A stretch of 64,000 nt of DNA from the NCBI RefSeq assembly GCF_030767025.1, contig NZ_JASITE010000008.1, positions 124,001-188,000 on the forward strand, given 5' to 3'. The position numbers were made by a program, and so were the translations under genes. The stretch is from Nocardia sp. CC227C (GTDB lineage: Bacteria; Actinomycetota; Actinomycetes; Mycobacteriales; Mycobacteriaceae). Positions 8,999 through 18,595 of the stretch are shown piece after piece; within the stretch, counting starts at the first letter, position 1, and every line of letters begins with the position of its first letter. The notes below the pieces were generated by a model. That model worked only from the letters and a program-made list of their open reading frames with translations, ran no database searches and was not told where the DNA came from.

Positions 8999-9412
8999 TC
9001 AGCGATCCGCGCGCAGCGTGTAGGCCTGCACGGCGGCCATGGCCGCGGTGAAGGCCGCGATCGCCAGGATGGCGGCCACGCCGAGGGCGGTCGGGTCGAG
9101 CCATCCGGCGGCCAGCACCACCAGGCTGTCGACCGTCCACAGCGCGTTCACCGCGATGACGACGGCGGCGGCGCGGCGCGGGACCACCCGGCGGGTGGCC
9201 ACGATCAGGACGCCGATCGCGTACAGGATGAAGAACGCGCCGACACCGAGCAGCAGCGGAGTGGACAGGCCCAGCGCCGAATCGAGCACTCCGGCGAGCG
9301 CCGCGACGAGGATGCCGGAGGCCAGGGTGGCGACGCCGTCGAAGGTGTAGGCCAGTCGCAGCGGGCTCATGCCGGCGATGGTGCGGGTAGCGGTGGCGGT
9401 GGTGGCGGTCAT
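8999..9412 (-). CDS. Small integral membrane protein (137 aa)
   Basis: Unrecognised family. It has four predicted membrane helices, beginning near LRLAYTFDGVATLASGILVAALAG, LSTPLLLGVGAFFILYAIGVLIVA, AAAVVIAVNALWTVDSLVVLAAG and ALGVAAILAIAAFTAAMAAVQAY. The ATG at 9412 (MTATTATATR) is preferred over the upstream in-frame codon because GGAAAGG lies 9 bases upstream. The gene has its own terminator and no obvious partner. Confidence 0.75.
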   Translation of the reverse strand: MTATTATATRTIAGMSPLRLAYTFDGVATLASGILVAALAGVLDSALGLSTPLLLGVGAFFILYAIGVLIVATRRVVPRRAAAVVIAVNALWTVDSLVVLAAGWLDPTALGVAAILAIAAFTAAMAAVQAYTLRADR

Positions 9413-9525
9413 GGGAATCGGAACCTTTCCGTTCGGGTGTCGGTGACTGCCGATACCGTCACCCGGATTCCACTGCCGACCCCACCACATCCGCTGCCGA
9501 ATACTGCCAACCGCAGGTCAGAGCA

Positions 9526-10899
9526 CTATTTCGACATACTGCCGAATCCGGATCGCAGTTGCGCGGCGATCATGCGCGCTGCCGAGTTCTGCCAGTTGTG
9601 CAGGGTGCGCTCCGGCACCTGGTCCACGAACCAGGCGAGCGCCTTGCGCGAAACCGGATCCAGATCGGTGCGTTTGGTGCGCACGCTGTAGGGCCGGATG
9701 CCCACCACGTAGTAGAAGTACACGGCGTTGTAGTGCCGCCATTCCTCGCTGGTGCCGAATTCCTCGCCGGTGCGCGGCTTCAGCGCCGCGATGGCATCGG
9801 TGAGCAGTGACTTGAGTTCCGCGGCGCGGTCGAGCGGTCCGGGGGCGCTGTCGCGACCGGCGAGGCGGCTGTCGATGGCTGGCAGATCGATGAGCGGACT
9901 CGACACCAGCTTGCCCAGATCGGCGTAATGGCTCAGGGCGCGACGGGTCAGGCGCGCGAACTCGTCCTCGCCGAGCGCCGCCAGACCGGACGCGTCGGCT
10001 CCGTCCGATGGTTCCGGCGTCCGTTTCCGCGGCAATGCCTCCGCCGCGGTGCGCAACTCGTCGCGGGCCTCGCGCAGCTCCGGCGCGGACGCGAAGACGA
10101 GCCGGTCGACGGCCGCCTGCAAGGGCACGTACAGCACCTGGAGCGCGATGGCGGCGGCGATGGTGCCGAAGAACAGCGCCTCCAGCGCCGGGCGCGGCCC
10201 GGTCAGCACGAGGGCGACCGCGGCCTGTCCACCGAAGACGACGGCCGTCGCCTCCGCGACCAGGAGGGAGCGCAGCATATCCGCGCGCAGCGCCTCCCCC
10301 TCCTCGAACGCGTCCAGAACGGCGATGCCCACGCCCAGCAGCACCAGATCCACGACCACGAGCGCCAGCACCAGGGTGGCGGGCACCAGGTCGAGGCCGA
10401 GCAGCACCAGCGCGGCGCTGAGCCCGAACATGACCGCGCCCACGGTGAACAGCCCCGCGACGGTCCGGCGCGCCGATCCCGCGACGAGCGCGGCGCGATG
10501 GCGCAGCAGCACGACCAGCGAGCCGAGCAGCGCGAGAACCGCGCAGGCCCCGAGTACACCGGCCGCGGCGGCGATTCCGGCCGCTGCGGGCAGGGCCACC
10601 ACCGTGCACACCGGCACCAGCCCGAACCGCCACCACCGGTCGGCCCGCTCCCTCGGCGGCTCCGGCAGCAACCGCACGAACACACCGCTCCAGGCCACCG
10701 CGGGCACGCACACCAGAACGGCGCGCACCCCGTCGAAGCGTGCGTCACCGCCGAGCAGATATCCGCCGACCACCGCGACGGCGTAACCGAGCAGTCCGGC
10801 TCCGGCCCTGCGCAGCACCGGTTTTCCCGCATCCCGCGCGAGCAGATACAACCCCAGCCACCACGCGATTCCGAAAGCGGCCGCCGACACCCACAACAC
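9526..10899 (-). CDS. Multi-pass membrane protein with C-terminal soluble domain (457 aa)
   Basis: Function unknown. The first 270 residues hold about eight hydrophobic helices, for example VSAAAFGIAWWLGLYLLA and ATLVLALVVVDLVLLGVGIAVL. The C-terminal 190 residues are soluble and well conserved in appearance: LSHYADLGKLVSSPLIDLPAID, then EEWRHYNAVYFYYVVGIRPYS, and RTLHNWQNSAARMIAAQLR. The architecture resembles sensor-like or histidine-kinase-like 7TM proteins lacking an HATPase, but no catalytic motif is visible. It is a monocistronic gene ahead of which a strong hairpin isolates the phosphatase gene. Confidence 0.75.
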   Translation of the reverse strand: MLWVSAAAFGIAWWLGLYLLARDAGKPVLRRAGAGLLGYAVAVVGGYLLGGDARFDGVRAVLVCVPAVAWSGVFVRLLPEPPRERADRWWRFGLVPVCTVVALPAAAGIAAAAGVLGACAVLALLGSLVVLLRHRAALVAGSARRTVAGLFTVGAVMFGLSAALVLLGLDLVPATLVLALVVVDLVLLGVGIAVLDAFEEGEALRADMLRSLLVAEATAVVFGGQAAVALVLTGPRPALEALFFGTIAAAIALQVLYVPLQAAVDRLVFASAPELREARDELRTAAEALPRKRTPEPSDGADASGLAALGEDEFARLTRRALSHYADLGKLVSSPLIDLPAIDSRLAGRDSAPGPLDRAAELKSLLTDAIAALKPRTGEEFGTSEEWRHYNAVYFYYVVGIRPYSVRTKRTDLDPVSRKALAWFVDQVPERTLHNWQNSAARMIAAQLRSGFGSMSK

Positions 10900-10925
10900 G
10901 CTGTGAGCCTACTTCGCCGCGCGAA

Positions 10926-10954
10926 ACGGGCCGCCCCGGTTCGAGGCGGCCCGT
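10926..10954 (-). terminator. Hairpin terminator after the acid phosphatase gene
   Basis: ACGGGCCGCC and GGCGGCCCGT form a perfect 10-bp stem with a 9-base loop, 37 bases past the stop of the 10991-11650 gene. Confidence 0.6.
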
Positions 10955-10990
10955 CGACGTGTCACGGCCGAGTGTCAGAGCGGGGACGGC

Positions 10991-11650
10991 TCAGGAGAGC
11001 GCACCGTCGTAGTCGGGCAGTTTGAAGGTCTGCTGCGCGTGTCCGCCCGCGAGGTCCGAGGCGCTGTTGCCGATATTGGCGACGATGGTGTAGCCGTCAC
11101 CCTCGATATCGATGCGGGCATTGGTCTTGTACTCCTGCAATCCGGCCGATCCCGCGGACAGCGTGGTGAAGGGGCTGCCGTACAGCCCGTCGACGGGGTA
11201 GCCGACGGCGGACAGGTTGATCTGGGTGTAGATGTTCATCAGCGCCGGGCGACCGGTGACGAAGATGATCGCCGCCCCCTGCTCCTTCGCCCACTGCGCG
11301 AGCGCGAGCATGGGAGCCATGGCCGGGGTGATGACGCTCGGGTTGTACTGCGTCTCCAGCACGGTGTTGTCGATGTCGAATACGACGGCGGGTTTGGTCG
11401 CCCCGGGCAGCGCTCCGGTCAGATAGTCCCTCGCCTGCGCGGCGACCGTCTGCACTTCGGAGATCCACTGGGAGTACGGGGGCAGGTCCCCGCCACCCGA
11501 CAGCGACGACGAGCCGGAATCTCCGGAGAGCGAGGACGATCCGGACTCACCCGACAGGGAGGACGATCCGGTGTCGGCCAGTGCCGCCGGCAGCGGGGCG
11601 GCCAGGGCGACGGAGATGCCGAGTGCTATACCTGCGATAGAGCGCTTCAT
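10991..11650 (-). CDS. Secreted HAD-superfamily acid phosphatase
   Basis: A 219-aa exported phosphatase of the class B / plant acid phosphatase type. It has a Sec signal peptide (MKRSIAGIALGISVALAAPL, cleavage probably after ALA). Three copies of a serine-rich repeat (about SSSLSGESG) follow, then the HAD nucleophile motif VVFDIDNTVLET near residue 90. The second HAD motif is IIFVTGRPALMN and a later acid motif ANIGNSASDLAGG. The repeat region probably forms a flexible spacer on the cell surface. The gene is followed by a hairpin terminator and stands alone. Confidence 0.85.
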   Translation of the reverse strand: MKRSIAGIALGISVALAAPLPAALADTGSSSLSGESGSSSLSGDSGSSSLSGGGDLPPYSQWISEVQTVAAQARDYLTGALPGATKPAVVFDIDNTVLETQYNPSVITPAMAPMLALAQWAKEQGAAIIFVTGRPALMNIYTQINLSAVGYPVDGLYGSPFTTLSAGSAGLQEYKTNARIDIEGDGYTIVANIGNSASDLAGGHAQQTFKLPDYDGALS

Positions 11651-11773
11651 GACTCGAGGACGCTAACCGGCCCAGCTCAGACTCGCAGGCGTTTCACTTT
11701 GTGGCATCGGCGAATTCCCGTTCAGCGGGACGCCTTTCGCACCACCCTTGACGCGCGACCCCGGCAACCGGTA

Positions 11774-14700
11774 TCAGGTCGCCGCGCCGACCAGGTTCTG
11801 GCCGCGCATGCGCTGGGAGATCACCTGGGTGATGCCGTCGCCGCGCATGCTCACGCCGTAGAGTGCGTCGGCGATCTCCATGGTCGGCTTCTGGTGGGTG
11901 ATCACGATGAGCTGGGACTTCTCGCGCAACTGCTCGAACAGGCCGATGAGGCGGCGCAGGTTGGTGTCGTCGAGGGCCGCCTCGACCTCGTCCATGACGT
12001 AGAACGGCGAGGGGCGGGCGCGGAAGATGGCGACCAGCAGGGCCACGGCGGTGAGGGACTTCTCGCCGCCGGAGAGCAGGGACAGGCGCTTGACCTTCTT
12101 GCCCGGCGGGCGGGCCTCCACCTCGACGCCGGTGGCGAGCATGTCGGAGGGGTCGGTGAGCAGCAGACGGCCCTCGCCGCCGGGGAACAGGCGGCTGAAG
12201 ACGCCGACGAATTCGCGGGACACGTCCTCGTAGGCTTCGGTGAACACCTGGAGGATGCGGGCATCCACCTCGGCGACCACGTCGAGCAGATCCTGGCGGG
12301 CCTTCTTGACGTCCTCGAGCTGGGTGGCGAGGAAGTTGTAGCGCTCCTCCAGCGCCGCGAATTCCTCCAGCGCCAGGGGATTCACCTTGCCGAGGGTGGT
12401 GAGGTCCTTCTCGGCGCGCTTGGCGCGGCGCTCCTGGGTGGCGCGATCGTAGGGCATGGGCTGCGGCGGGCTCACCGCCTCCCCGCGCTCCTTGGCCTGC
12501 TCGTACTCCATCATCTCCAGCGCGGTCGGCGGCATGGGCACATCCGGGCCGTATTCGTCGATGAGGTCGTCGAGGGCGATGCCGAACTGCTCGGAGATGG
12601 TGGTCTCCAACTGTTCGATGCGCAGCGCCGCCTGGGCGCGCGCCACCTCGTCGCGGTGCACGGCATCGGTGAGCTGGGTGAGCTGGGTGGTGAGGGCGCG
12701 AGCGCGCTCCTTGGTCTGGTCCACCTGCGCGGCGCATTCGGTGCGGCGGCGGACCAGATCGTCGCGGCGGGCGGCGGCCTGTGCCACCACCTGCTCGAGT
12801 TCGGCGGCCACCCGTTCGGCGGAGTCGGCGACCACGGCGGCGACGGCGGCGGCCTGGCGGCGGGCGGCCTGGGCGCGTTCGGCGCGGGCCCGGTTCTCGC
12901 GTTCGGCGCGGGCGGCGCGGCGCAGCGAATCCGCTTTGCCGCGTACGGATTCGGCGCGTTCCTCGGCGGTGCGCACGGCGAGCCGGGCCTCCACCTCCAT
13001 GGAGCGGGCCTCGGCCAGCGCGGCGGCAGCCTCCTCACGGGCGTATCCGGCGGTTTCGGTGCCCGCGGCCTCGGGATCCGTATCGGACTGCTCGCGTTCG
13101 GCGTGGCGCAGCCGGTCCTCGAGGTCGGCCAGCTTCTCGAGGGTTTCCTCGCGGCCCGCCTCGGTGTCGTCGCGCTGCGCGAGCAGGCGTTCGCAGTCCT
13201 TCTGGGCGGCGCGGGCGGTCTGGCCCAGGCGGCCGAGCCGGTCGTAGATGGAGACCAACGCCTGATCGGATTCGTGCAGGGCGAGCAGGGCGTGGTCGAC
13301 GGCTTCCTTGCGGTCCGTCTGCTCGGCAAGCGCGCCGGCCAGGGCCGCCTCGAACTCCTCGGACTGCCGCTGCCAGGACGCCAGTTCCTTGTGGGCGGCG
13401 TCGATCTCGGCCTGCACTTCGAGCTGGCTGGGAGCACGGTCGGAGCCGCCGAGCACCCAGCCGGAGCCGGTGAGGTCACCGTCGCGGGTGACCACCCGCA
13501 GCTCCGGCCGGGCCGCTACCAGTTCGATCGCGGCGGGAAGGTTTTCGACCACGGCGATCCCCGTGGTGAGGGCGGCCACGGCGGCCCGCAGGTGTCCGGG
13601 GCAGTCGACGACGTCCACCAGCCAGCGCGCGCCACCGGGCAGGTCTCCGTCGGATCGCGAATTCGACTGTGCGGCATCGGCGTAGACCACGGCGGCACGC
13701 CCGCCGTCGGCCTCCTTGAGCGCCCGCACCGCATCGTGGGCGGACGATCCGGCGTCCGCGGTCACGGCGTCGGCGAGCGGCCCGAGCGCGGCCGCCACGG
13801 CCGCTTCGAAACCGCTGTCCACCCGCAGCAGACCCGACAGCGGCCCGAGCAGTCCCTCGGCGCGGTGTTCGAGCAGCCAGGCGGCACCGTCGCGGCGCTG
13901 CAAACCCATGGTCAGCGCCTCGACGCGCGCGCTCAGCGAGGCGACCCGCTTGCCCGCCTCGCGGTCGCGTTCACGCAGTTCGTCGACCCGCTGATCGGCC
14001 AGCTCGAGGGCCTGCGCGGCATGCTCGTACTGCGCGTCGAGCCCTTCCTCGCCCGCGTCGAGTTCACTCAATTCGGCTTGGACGGACTCGAATTCGGCGT
14101 CGGCGGCCTCGCCGCGCTGCCGCGCCTCGGCGATGGCGGCCGAGAGGCGCTGGATCTCCCCGTCCACCGACTGGGCGCGAATCCGCAGCGAGTCCACCTG
14201 CCCGGAGAGGCGGGCCAGACCCTCACGCCGGTCGGCGATGGCGCGCACGGCGGCCAAATGCGCCTGCTCGGCGGCCTTGGCGGCCTGCTCGCGTTCGTGC
14301 AGCTGTTCGCGGGCGGCCTCGAGGGTCTCCGCCGCCATCTCGACGGCCGCGACCAGTTCGGCCTCTTCGGCCTCCACCCGATCCGCCTCGCGCTCGAGCT
14401 GTTCGGGGTCGCGCCCACTGCCGGTGGGCTGTTCGATGGTGAGGTTGCGGGCGCGGTCGCGGGCGATGCGAATGGTGGCGTTGACCCGCTCGGTCAATGC
14501 CGAGAGCTGGAACCAGCTCTGTGCCGCGGCCTCCGCGCCCGGGGTGAGCTTGGACAGCTCGAACTCCTGCTGCGCGAGCGCCGCATTGGCGGCGTCCAGT
14601 TCGGCTTGCACATTGATCTGCTGTTCGCGCGCGAACGCTTCCTTGCTCTGCTGCCCTTCCAGGTCGCGGCGGCGCGACACCAGATCGTCGGCGGCCAGCC

Positions 14701-15382
14701 GCAGCCGCGCGTCCCGCAGTTCGGATTGCACGGTCGCCGCCCGCCGCGCCACCTCGGCCTGGCGGCCGAGCGGTTTGAGCTGGCGGCGCAGTTCGGTGGT
14801 GAGGTCGGTGAGGCGGGCCAGATTGGCCTGCATGGCGTCGAGCTTGCGCACCGCCTTCTCCTTGCGGCGGCGATGCTTGAGTACGCCCGCGGCCTCCTCG
14901 ATGAAGGCTCGCCGGTCCTCCGGCCGCGATTCCAGAATCGCCGAGAGCTGCCCCTGCCCGACGATGACGTGCATTTCCCGGCCGATGCCGGAGTCGCTGA
15001 GCAGTTCCTGCACATCCATCAGACGGCAGGAGTTCCCGTTGATCTCGTATTCGCCCGCACCGTCGCGGAACATACGGCGGGTGATGGACACCTCGGAGTA
15101 TTCGATGGGCAGCGCGCCGTCGGAGTTGTCGATGGTGAGCGTGACCTCGGCACGACCCAGCGGGGCGCGACCCGCTGTACCGGCGAAGATGACGTCCTGC
15201 ATCTTCCCGCCGCGCAGCGCCTTCGCCCCCTGCTCACCCATCACCCAGGTGAGCGCGTCGACGACATTCGACTTCCCCGATCCGTTCGGCCCCACCACGC
15301 AGGTGATACCCGGTTCGAACCGGAGCGTCGTCGCGGACGCGAAGGACTTGAAGCCCTTCAGCGTCAGACTCTTCAGGTGCAC
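11774..15382 (-). CDS. smc: Chromosome segregation ATPase SMC
   Basis: Condensin subunit of 1202 aa that organises and segregates the chromosome. The N-terminal Walker A is VVGPNGSGKSNVVDALTWVMG. Two long coiled coils flank a hinge around residues 510-640, and the C-terminal signature LSGGEKSLTAVALLVAIF and Walker B PFYVMDEVEAALDD complete the ATPase. The GTG start at 15382 gives HLKSLTLKGFKSFA right after the initiator, matching the family. An ATG 36 bases upstream is possible. In mycobacteria acyP lies directly upstream; here acyP is 43 kb away, so the block has been split. Confidence 0.96.
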   Translation of the reverse strand: MHLKSLTLKGFKSFASATTLRFEPGITCVVGPNGSGKSNVVDALTWVMGEQGAKALRGGKMQDVIFAGTAGRAPLGRAEVTLTIDNSDGALPIEYSEVSITRRMFRDGAGEYEINGNSCRLMDVQELLSDSGIGREMHVIVGQGQLSAILESRPEDRRAFIEEAAGVLKHRRRKEKAVRKLDAMQANLARLTDLTTELRRQLKPLGRQAEVARRAATVQSELRDARLRLAADDLVSRRRDLEGQQSKEAFAREQQINVQAELDAANAALAQQEFELSKLTPGAEAAAQSWFQLSALTERVNATIRIARDRARNLTIEQPTGSGRDPEQLEREADRVEAEEAELVAAVEMAAETLEAAREQLHEREQAAKAAEQAHLAAVRAIADRREGLARLSGQVDSLRIRAQSVDGEIQRLSAAIAEARQRGEAADAEFESVQAELSELDAGEEGLDAQYEHAAQALELADQRVDELRERDREAGKRVASLSARVEALTMGLQRRDGAAWLLEHRAEGLLGPLSGLLRVDSGFEAAVAAALGPLADAVTADAGSSAHDAVRALKEADGGRAAVVYADAAQSNSRSDGDLPGGARWLVDVVDCPGHLRAAVAALTTGIAVVENLPAAIELVAARPELRVVTRDGDLTGSGWVLGGSDRAPSQLEVQAEIDAAHKELASWQRQSEEFEAALAGALAEQTDRKEAVDHALLALHESDQALVSIYDRLGRLGQTARAAQKDCERLLAQRDDTEAGREETLEKLADLEDRLRHAEREQSDTDPEAAGTETAGYAREEAAAALAEARSMEVEARLAVRTAEERAESVRGKADSLRRAARAERENRARAERAQAARRQAAAVAAVVADSAERVAAELEQVVAQAAARRDDLVRRRTECAAQVDQTKERARALTTQLTQLTDAVHRDEVARAQAALRIEQLETTISEQFGIALDDLIDEYGPDVPMPPTALEMMEYEQAKERGEAVSPPQPMPYDRATQERRAKRAEKDLTTLGKVNPLALEEFAALEERYNFLATQLEDVKKARQDLLDVVAEVDARILQVFTEAYEDVSREFVGVFSRLFPGGEGRLLLTDPSDMLATGVEVEARPPGKKVKRLSLLSGGEKSLTAVALLVAIFRARPSPFYVMDEVEAALDDTNLRRLIGLFEQLREKSQLIVITHQKPTMEIADALYGVSMRGDGITQVISQRMRGQNLVGAAT

Positions 15383-15457
15383 AGTCGGCCAGGTTACCCG
15401 CTCATCTCGGGTAGCCATGCGTATGCCGGTTGCCCGAGTCCGGCGGCGGGCCGCGGA

Positions 15458-15630
15458 TCAGCGCAGCAGAGCCGGATCGATACCGAGCAGATCGTACAAA
15501 CCGGACTCGCCCGCGCGACGCCGATGTCTCCGGATCGCCGCCGGTGCGCGTCGGCCCACATGAGCACCGGGGCGAGCAGCAGTCCGGCCGCTCCGGCGAG
15601 GATGTGGAACGTCAGGACGGTCGCGTACAC
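15458..15630 (-). pseudogene. Remnant of a small membrane protein gene
   Basis: A GTG at 15630 opens a frame reading YATVLTFHILAGAAGLLLAP and then VLMWADAHRRRSGDI, which looks like the first helix of a DUF2306-type membrane protein. After that the sensible frame seems to shift: a second frame ends GESGLYDLLGIDPALLR and stops at 15458. The simplest reading is a truncated and frameshifted gene fragment between smc and the DUF1707 gene. A genuine short protein ending at 15394 cannot be excluded. Confidence 0.35.
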
Positions 15631-15640
15631 CGGTTTGCAC

Positions 15641-16066
15641 CTACCTCGCTCGCGGATGCCCTCCGCAGTCGACCGATTCCCAGCCGGTGAGCATGCGGAA
15701 CACCAGGACGCCGCCCCACGGCACGATGACCCAGAACGGCCAGAAGTAGGTGAGTTCACCCGCCGCGAGGGAGATCATGCCCCAGATGGCGAGGCACAGC
15801 AGGCCGACGCCGAACCAGGCGCTGCCCTCGATGCGCTGCCAGATCGGGATGCGCGAGGTGCGCCGCGGCGCGGTGTCCTTCGCGAGTTCCGGCAGGTCGG
15901 TGAGGACCACGTGCAGCCCTTCGCGGGTGCGGGTGGCGTAGACCTGGGCCGCGCGCTCGTCGTATTCGGTGGTGGTGAGACGCCCTTCGGCCAGGTGGCG
16001 ACCGAGCTGTTCGACGACGGCTGCGCGCTCGGCGTCCGAGGCGCGGGTGCCGGGGGCGATGTCCAT
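15641..16066 (-). CDS. DUF1707 and 2TM-domain membrane protein
   Basis: A 141-aa protein with an N-terminal DUF1707 domain (RASDAERAAVVEQLGRHLAE then GRLTTTEYDERAAQVYATRT, residues 6-60). Two membrane helices follow: AWFGVGLLCLAIWGMISLAA and TYFWPFWVIVPWGGVLVF. DUF1707 is usually the cytoplasmic part of small actinobacterial membrane proteins of unknown role. The ATG at 16066 is supported by GGGAGGA upstream; a start nine codons earlier at 16093 would overlap a palindrome that looks like an operator. Confidence 0.82.
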   Translation of the reverse strand: MDIAPGTRASDAERAAVVEQLGRHLAEGRLTTTEYDERAAQVYATRTREGLHVVLTDLPELAKDTAPRRTSRIPIWQRIEGSAWFGVGLLCLAIWGMISLAAGELTYFWPFWVIVPWGGVLVFRMLTGWESVDCGGHPRAR

Positions 16067-16087
16067 GTCGAGGTCCTCCCGAATTTC

Positions 16088-16131
16088 TTCCATTGTGGAA
16101 GGTAAGAACCATATTAATACTCCATAGTGGA
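16088..16131 (-). promoter_or_regulatory. Two palindromic operator-like sites in front of the DUF1707 gene
   Basis: TTCCATTGTGGAA (16088-16100) and TCCATAGTGGA (16121-16131) share the palindrome TCCA-N3-TGGA. Their centres are 32 bp apart, three helical turns, flanking an AT-rich stretch that probably holds the promoter. They look like a cooperative regulator site. The regulator is not evident in the window. Confidence 0.5.
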
Positions 16132-16229
16132 ATGTCAAGCACCCGCAAGTGATGGCAGGTGCCAGCACATTTGCCAGCAGGGCGTTCGCGGTGAGATGGT
16201 TATGAGCAGTTCTCAGGCAAGGAGTCATC

Positions 16230-17462
16230 GTGGATCTGGACTGGTCGCCCGCCGATCTGGCGTTTCGTGATGAGGTGCGAAGTTTCCTCGACGAAAAGTT
16301 AACCCCTGATCTTCGTCGGGCCGGGCAGTTGGCGACGAGCGTCTACCCGGACCACGAAGCCAGCATGCAGTGGCAGCACATCCTGCACGAACGCGGCTGG
16401 GCGGCCCCCGCCTGGCCGGTGCGGCACGGGGGCTGCGACTGGAGCCTGACGCAGCACTACATCTTCAGCCGGGAGTGCACGCTCGCCGGTGCGCCCAACC
16501 TGTCCCCGATGGGCATCCGGATGGTCGCGCACGCCATCATGGCGTTCGGCACCGAGGAGCAGCAGAACTACTTCCTGCCCGGCATCCTGACCGGCGAGGT
16601 GTTCTTCTGCCAGGGCTATTCCGAGCCCGAATCGGGTTCGGATCTGGCCTCACTGTCCATGGCCGCGGTCGACGACGGCGACGACTTCATCGTCACCGGC
16701 TCGAAGATCTGGACCACCCACGCCACCGAAGCGAACTGGATCTTCGCCCTGGTACGCACCTCCAAGCAGGCGAAGAAGCAGCAGGGCATCACCTTCCTGC
16801 TCATCGATATGCGCACCCCCGGCATCGAAATCCGGCCGCTGGTCATGACGTCCGGCGAGCAGGTGCAGAACCAGGTCTTCTTCGACCAGGTGCGGGTGCC
16901 CAAGAAGAACGTGCTCGGCCGCGTCGACGACGGCTGGACCGTGGCCAAATACCTGCTGATCTTCGAGCGCGGCGGCGGCGCGGCCGCCCCCGCGCTACAG
17001 GTGATGGCCGAGGAACTCGCCCGGGCCGCCACCACCCAGCCCGGCCCCGACGGCGCGCCGCTCATCGACGATCCCGGATTCGCCCGCAGGCTCGCCGACG
17101 CCCGCATTCGCGCCGATGTGCTCGAGGTGCTGGAATACCGCACCCTGTCGGCCATTTCGCGCGGCAAGGACCCGGGTTCGGCGGCGTCGACCATCAAGAT
17201 CCTCGGCACCGAGCTGAGTCAGGCGCTCACCGAACTCGCGCTGGAGGCTGCGGGTCCGCGCGGCCGCGCCTATCAGCCGCACGCCACCATGCCCGGCGGC
17301 CCGATCGTCGATTTCACCGCTCCCGCGGACGGATTCGTCAGCGGCGAGGAATGGCAGGCGGTCGCGCCGCTGCGGTACTTCAACGACCGCGCCGGTTCGA
17401 TCTACGCCGGTAGCAACGAGATTCAGCGCAACATCATCGCCAAAGCCACCCTGGGACTGTAG
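16230..17462 (+). CDS. Acyl-CoA dehydrogenase, FadE-type first subunit
   Basis: Flavin enzyme that introduces the alpha-beta double bond in an acyl-CoA thioester, 410 aa. Visible family motifs are GVFFCQGYSEPESGSDLASL-like at residue 130, KIWTTHATEANWIFALVRT, and the C-terminal RAGSIYAGSNEIQRNIIAK. At the position of the medium-chain enzyme's catalytic glutamate the motif reads Y-A-G, so the base must be elsewhere. Only 2 bp separate it from a second, shorter dehydrogenase. Such pairs in actinobacteria often form alpha2-beta2 enzymes acting on steroid or cyclic acyl-CoAs; that use here is an inference. GTG start at 16230. Confidence 0.92.
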   Translation: MDLDWSPADLAFRDEVRSFLDEKLTPDLRRAGQLATSVYPDHEASMQWQHILHERGWAAPAWPVRHGGCDWSLTQHYIFSRECTLAGAPNLSPMGIRMVAHAIMAFGTEEQQNYFLPGILTGEVFFCQGYSEPESGSDLASLSMAAVDDGDDFIVTGSKIWTTHATEANWIFALVRTSKQAKKQQGITFLLIDMRTPGIEIRPLVMTSGEQVQNQVFFDQVRVPKKNVLGRVDDGWTVAKYLLIFERGGGAAAPALQVMAEELARAATTQPGPDGAPLIDDPGFARRLADARIRADVLEVLEYRTLSAISRGKDPGSAASTIKILGTELSQALTELALEAAGPRGRAYQPHATMPGGPIVDFTAPADGFVSGEEWQAVAPLRYFNDRAGSIYAGSNEIQRNIIAKATLGL

Positions 17463-17464
17463 TC

Positions 17465-18589
17465 ATGGACTTCGAATTCACCCCCGAGCAGAACATGCTC
17501 CGCGACGCCGTCACCGGATTCCTCGCGGCCCGCTACGACCTCGAAACCAGCCGTGCCGCAGCCCGGCTGGGCGCAGGCTGGCAGCCCGAGATCTGGCGCG
17601 GACTGGCCGAGGAGGTCGGTGTGCTCGGCGCCAGCCTGCCGGAATCGGTGGGCGGCATCGGCGGTGGACCCGTCGAGACGATGATCGTCGCGGAGGCGCT
17701 GGGCGGCGCACTCGTGGTGGAGCCGTATGTCGACACCGTGGTGGTCGGCGGTGGGCTGCTGCGGCGCTCGGACGGCAAACGCGCCGAGGATCTGCTCTCC
17801 GGCATCGCCGCGGGCGAGGTGGTCACCGCCTTCGCCGCGCTGGAACCCCGGGCCGGATACGACCTCCGACAGGTACGCACCACCGCCCGCCGCGAGGGTG
17901 ACGACTGGGTGCTGGACGGCACCAAGATCGTGGTCACCACCGCTCCCCTGGCCACCCACCTGCTGGTCACCGCCGCTGTCGACCAAGGCATCGGCTTGTT
18001 CGTCCTCGACTTCGACGCCGCCGATCCGCCCGCCGGACTCACCGTCGACAGCTACCGCACCATCGACGAGCGCCGCGCCGCCGACCTCACCTTCACCGGC
18101 GTGCGCCTGCCCGCCGACGCGCTGCTGCTGGCCGACGCCGCCGACGCGGTCACCGCCACCCGGGACGAGGCCATCGCCGCGGTCTGCGCGGAGGCCGTCG
18201 GGGCCATGCGCAAGGTGCTCACCGACACCGTCGAGTACACCAAGCAGCGCCAGCAGTTCGGGGTGCCGATCGCCAGCTTCCAGGCCCTGCAACACCGCAT
18301 GGTCGATATGCACCTGGAGTTCGAACAGGCCGTCGCCGCAACCTATCTGGTGACCATGAAGCTCACCGCCGAGCCCGCCGAACGGGCCCGCGCGGTCGCC
18401 GCCGCCAAGGCCACCATCGCCCGCGCCGCGCGCAGGATCGGGCAGGAGGGCGTGCAGCTGCACGGCGCCATGGGCATGACCGAGGAACTGGCCATCGGCC
18501 ACTTCTTCAAACGCCTCACCGCGATTCAGCACGAGTACGGCAGCGCCGATCACCACATCGCCCGCTACGCGGCCTTGACGCGGCCCTGA
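17465..18589 (+). CDS. Acyl-CoA dehydrogenase, FadE-type second subunit
   Basis: A 374-aa acyl-CoA dehydrogenase homologue that starts MDFEFTPEQNMLRDAVTGFL, two bases after the previous gene. It has the C-terminal helical bundle with EYTKQRQQFGVPIASFQALQ and the flavin-loop motif QLHGAMGMTEELAIG. The middle substrate-binding beta domain is poorly conserved compared with homotetrameric enzymes, as is usual for the smaller partner of FadE heterotetramers. The two genes are translated from one mRNA ending at the hairpin at 18596. Confidence 0.9.
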   Translation: MDFEFTPEQNMLRDAVTGFLAARYDLETSRAAARLGAGWQPEIWRGLAEEVGVLGASLPESVGGIGGGPVETMIVAEALGGALVVEPYVDTVVVGGGLLRRSDGKRAEDLLSGIAAGEVVTAFAALEPRAGYDLRQVRTTARREGDDWVLDGTKIVVTTAPLATHLLVTAAVDQGIGLFVLDFDAADPPAGLTVDSYRTIDERRAADLTFTGVRLPADALLLADAADAVTATRDEAIAAVCAEAVGAMRKVLTDTVEYTKQRQQFGVPIASFQALQHRMVDMHLEFEQAVAATYLVTMKLTAEPAERARAVAAAKATIARAARRIGQEGVQLHGAMGMTEELAIGHFFKRLTAIQHEYGSADHHIARYAALTRP

Positions 18590-18595
18590 CGGCAC

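Noticed and set aside
11039..16105. 1688-codon open frame on the plus strand
   Set aside because: It is antisense to smc and its neighbours; the G/C-biased third positions of the minus-strand genes keep the opposite frame open. The translation is glycine/leucine/histidine-rich without domains.
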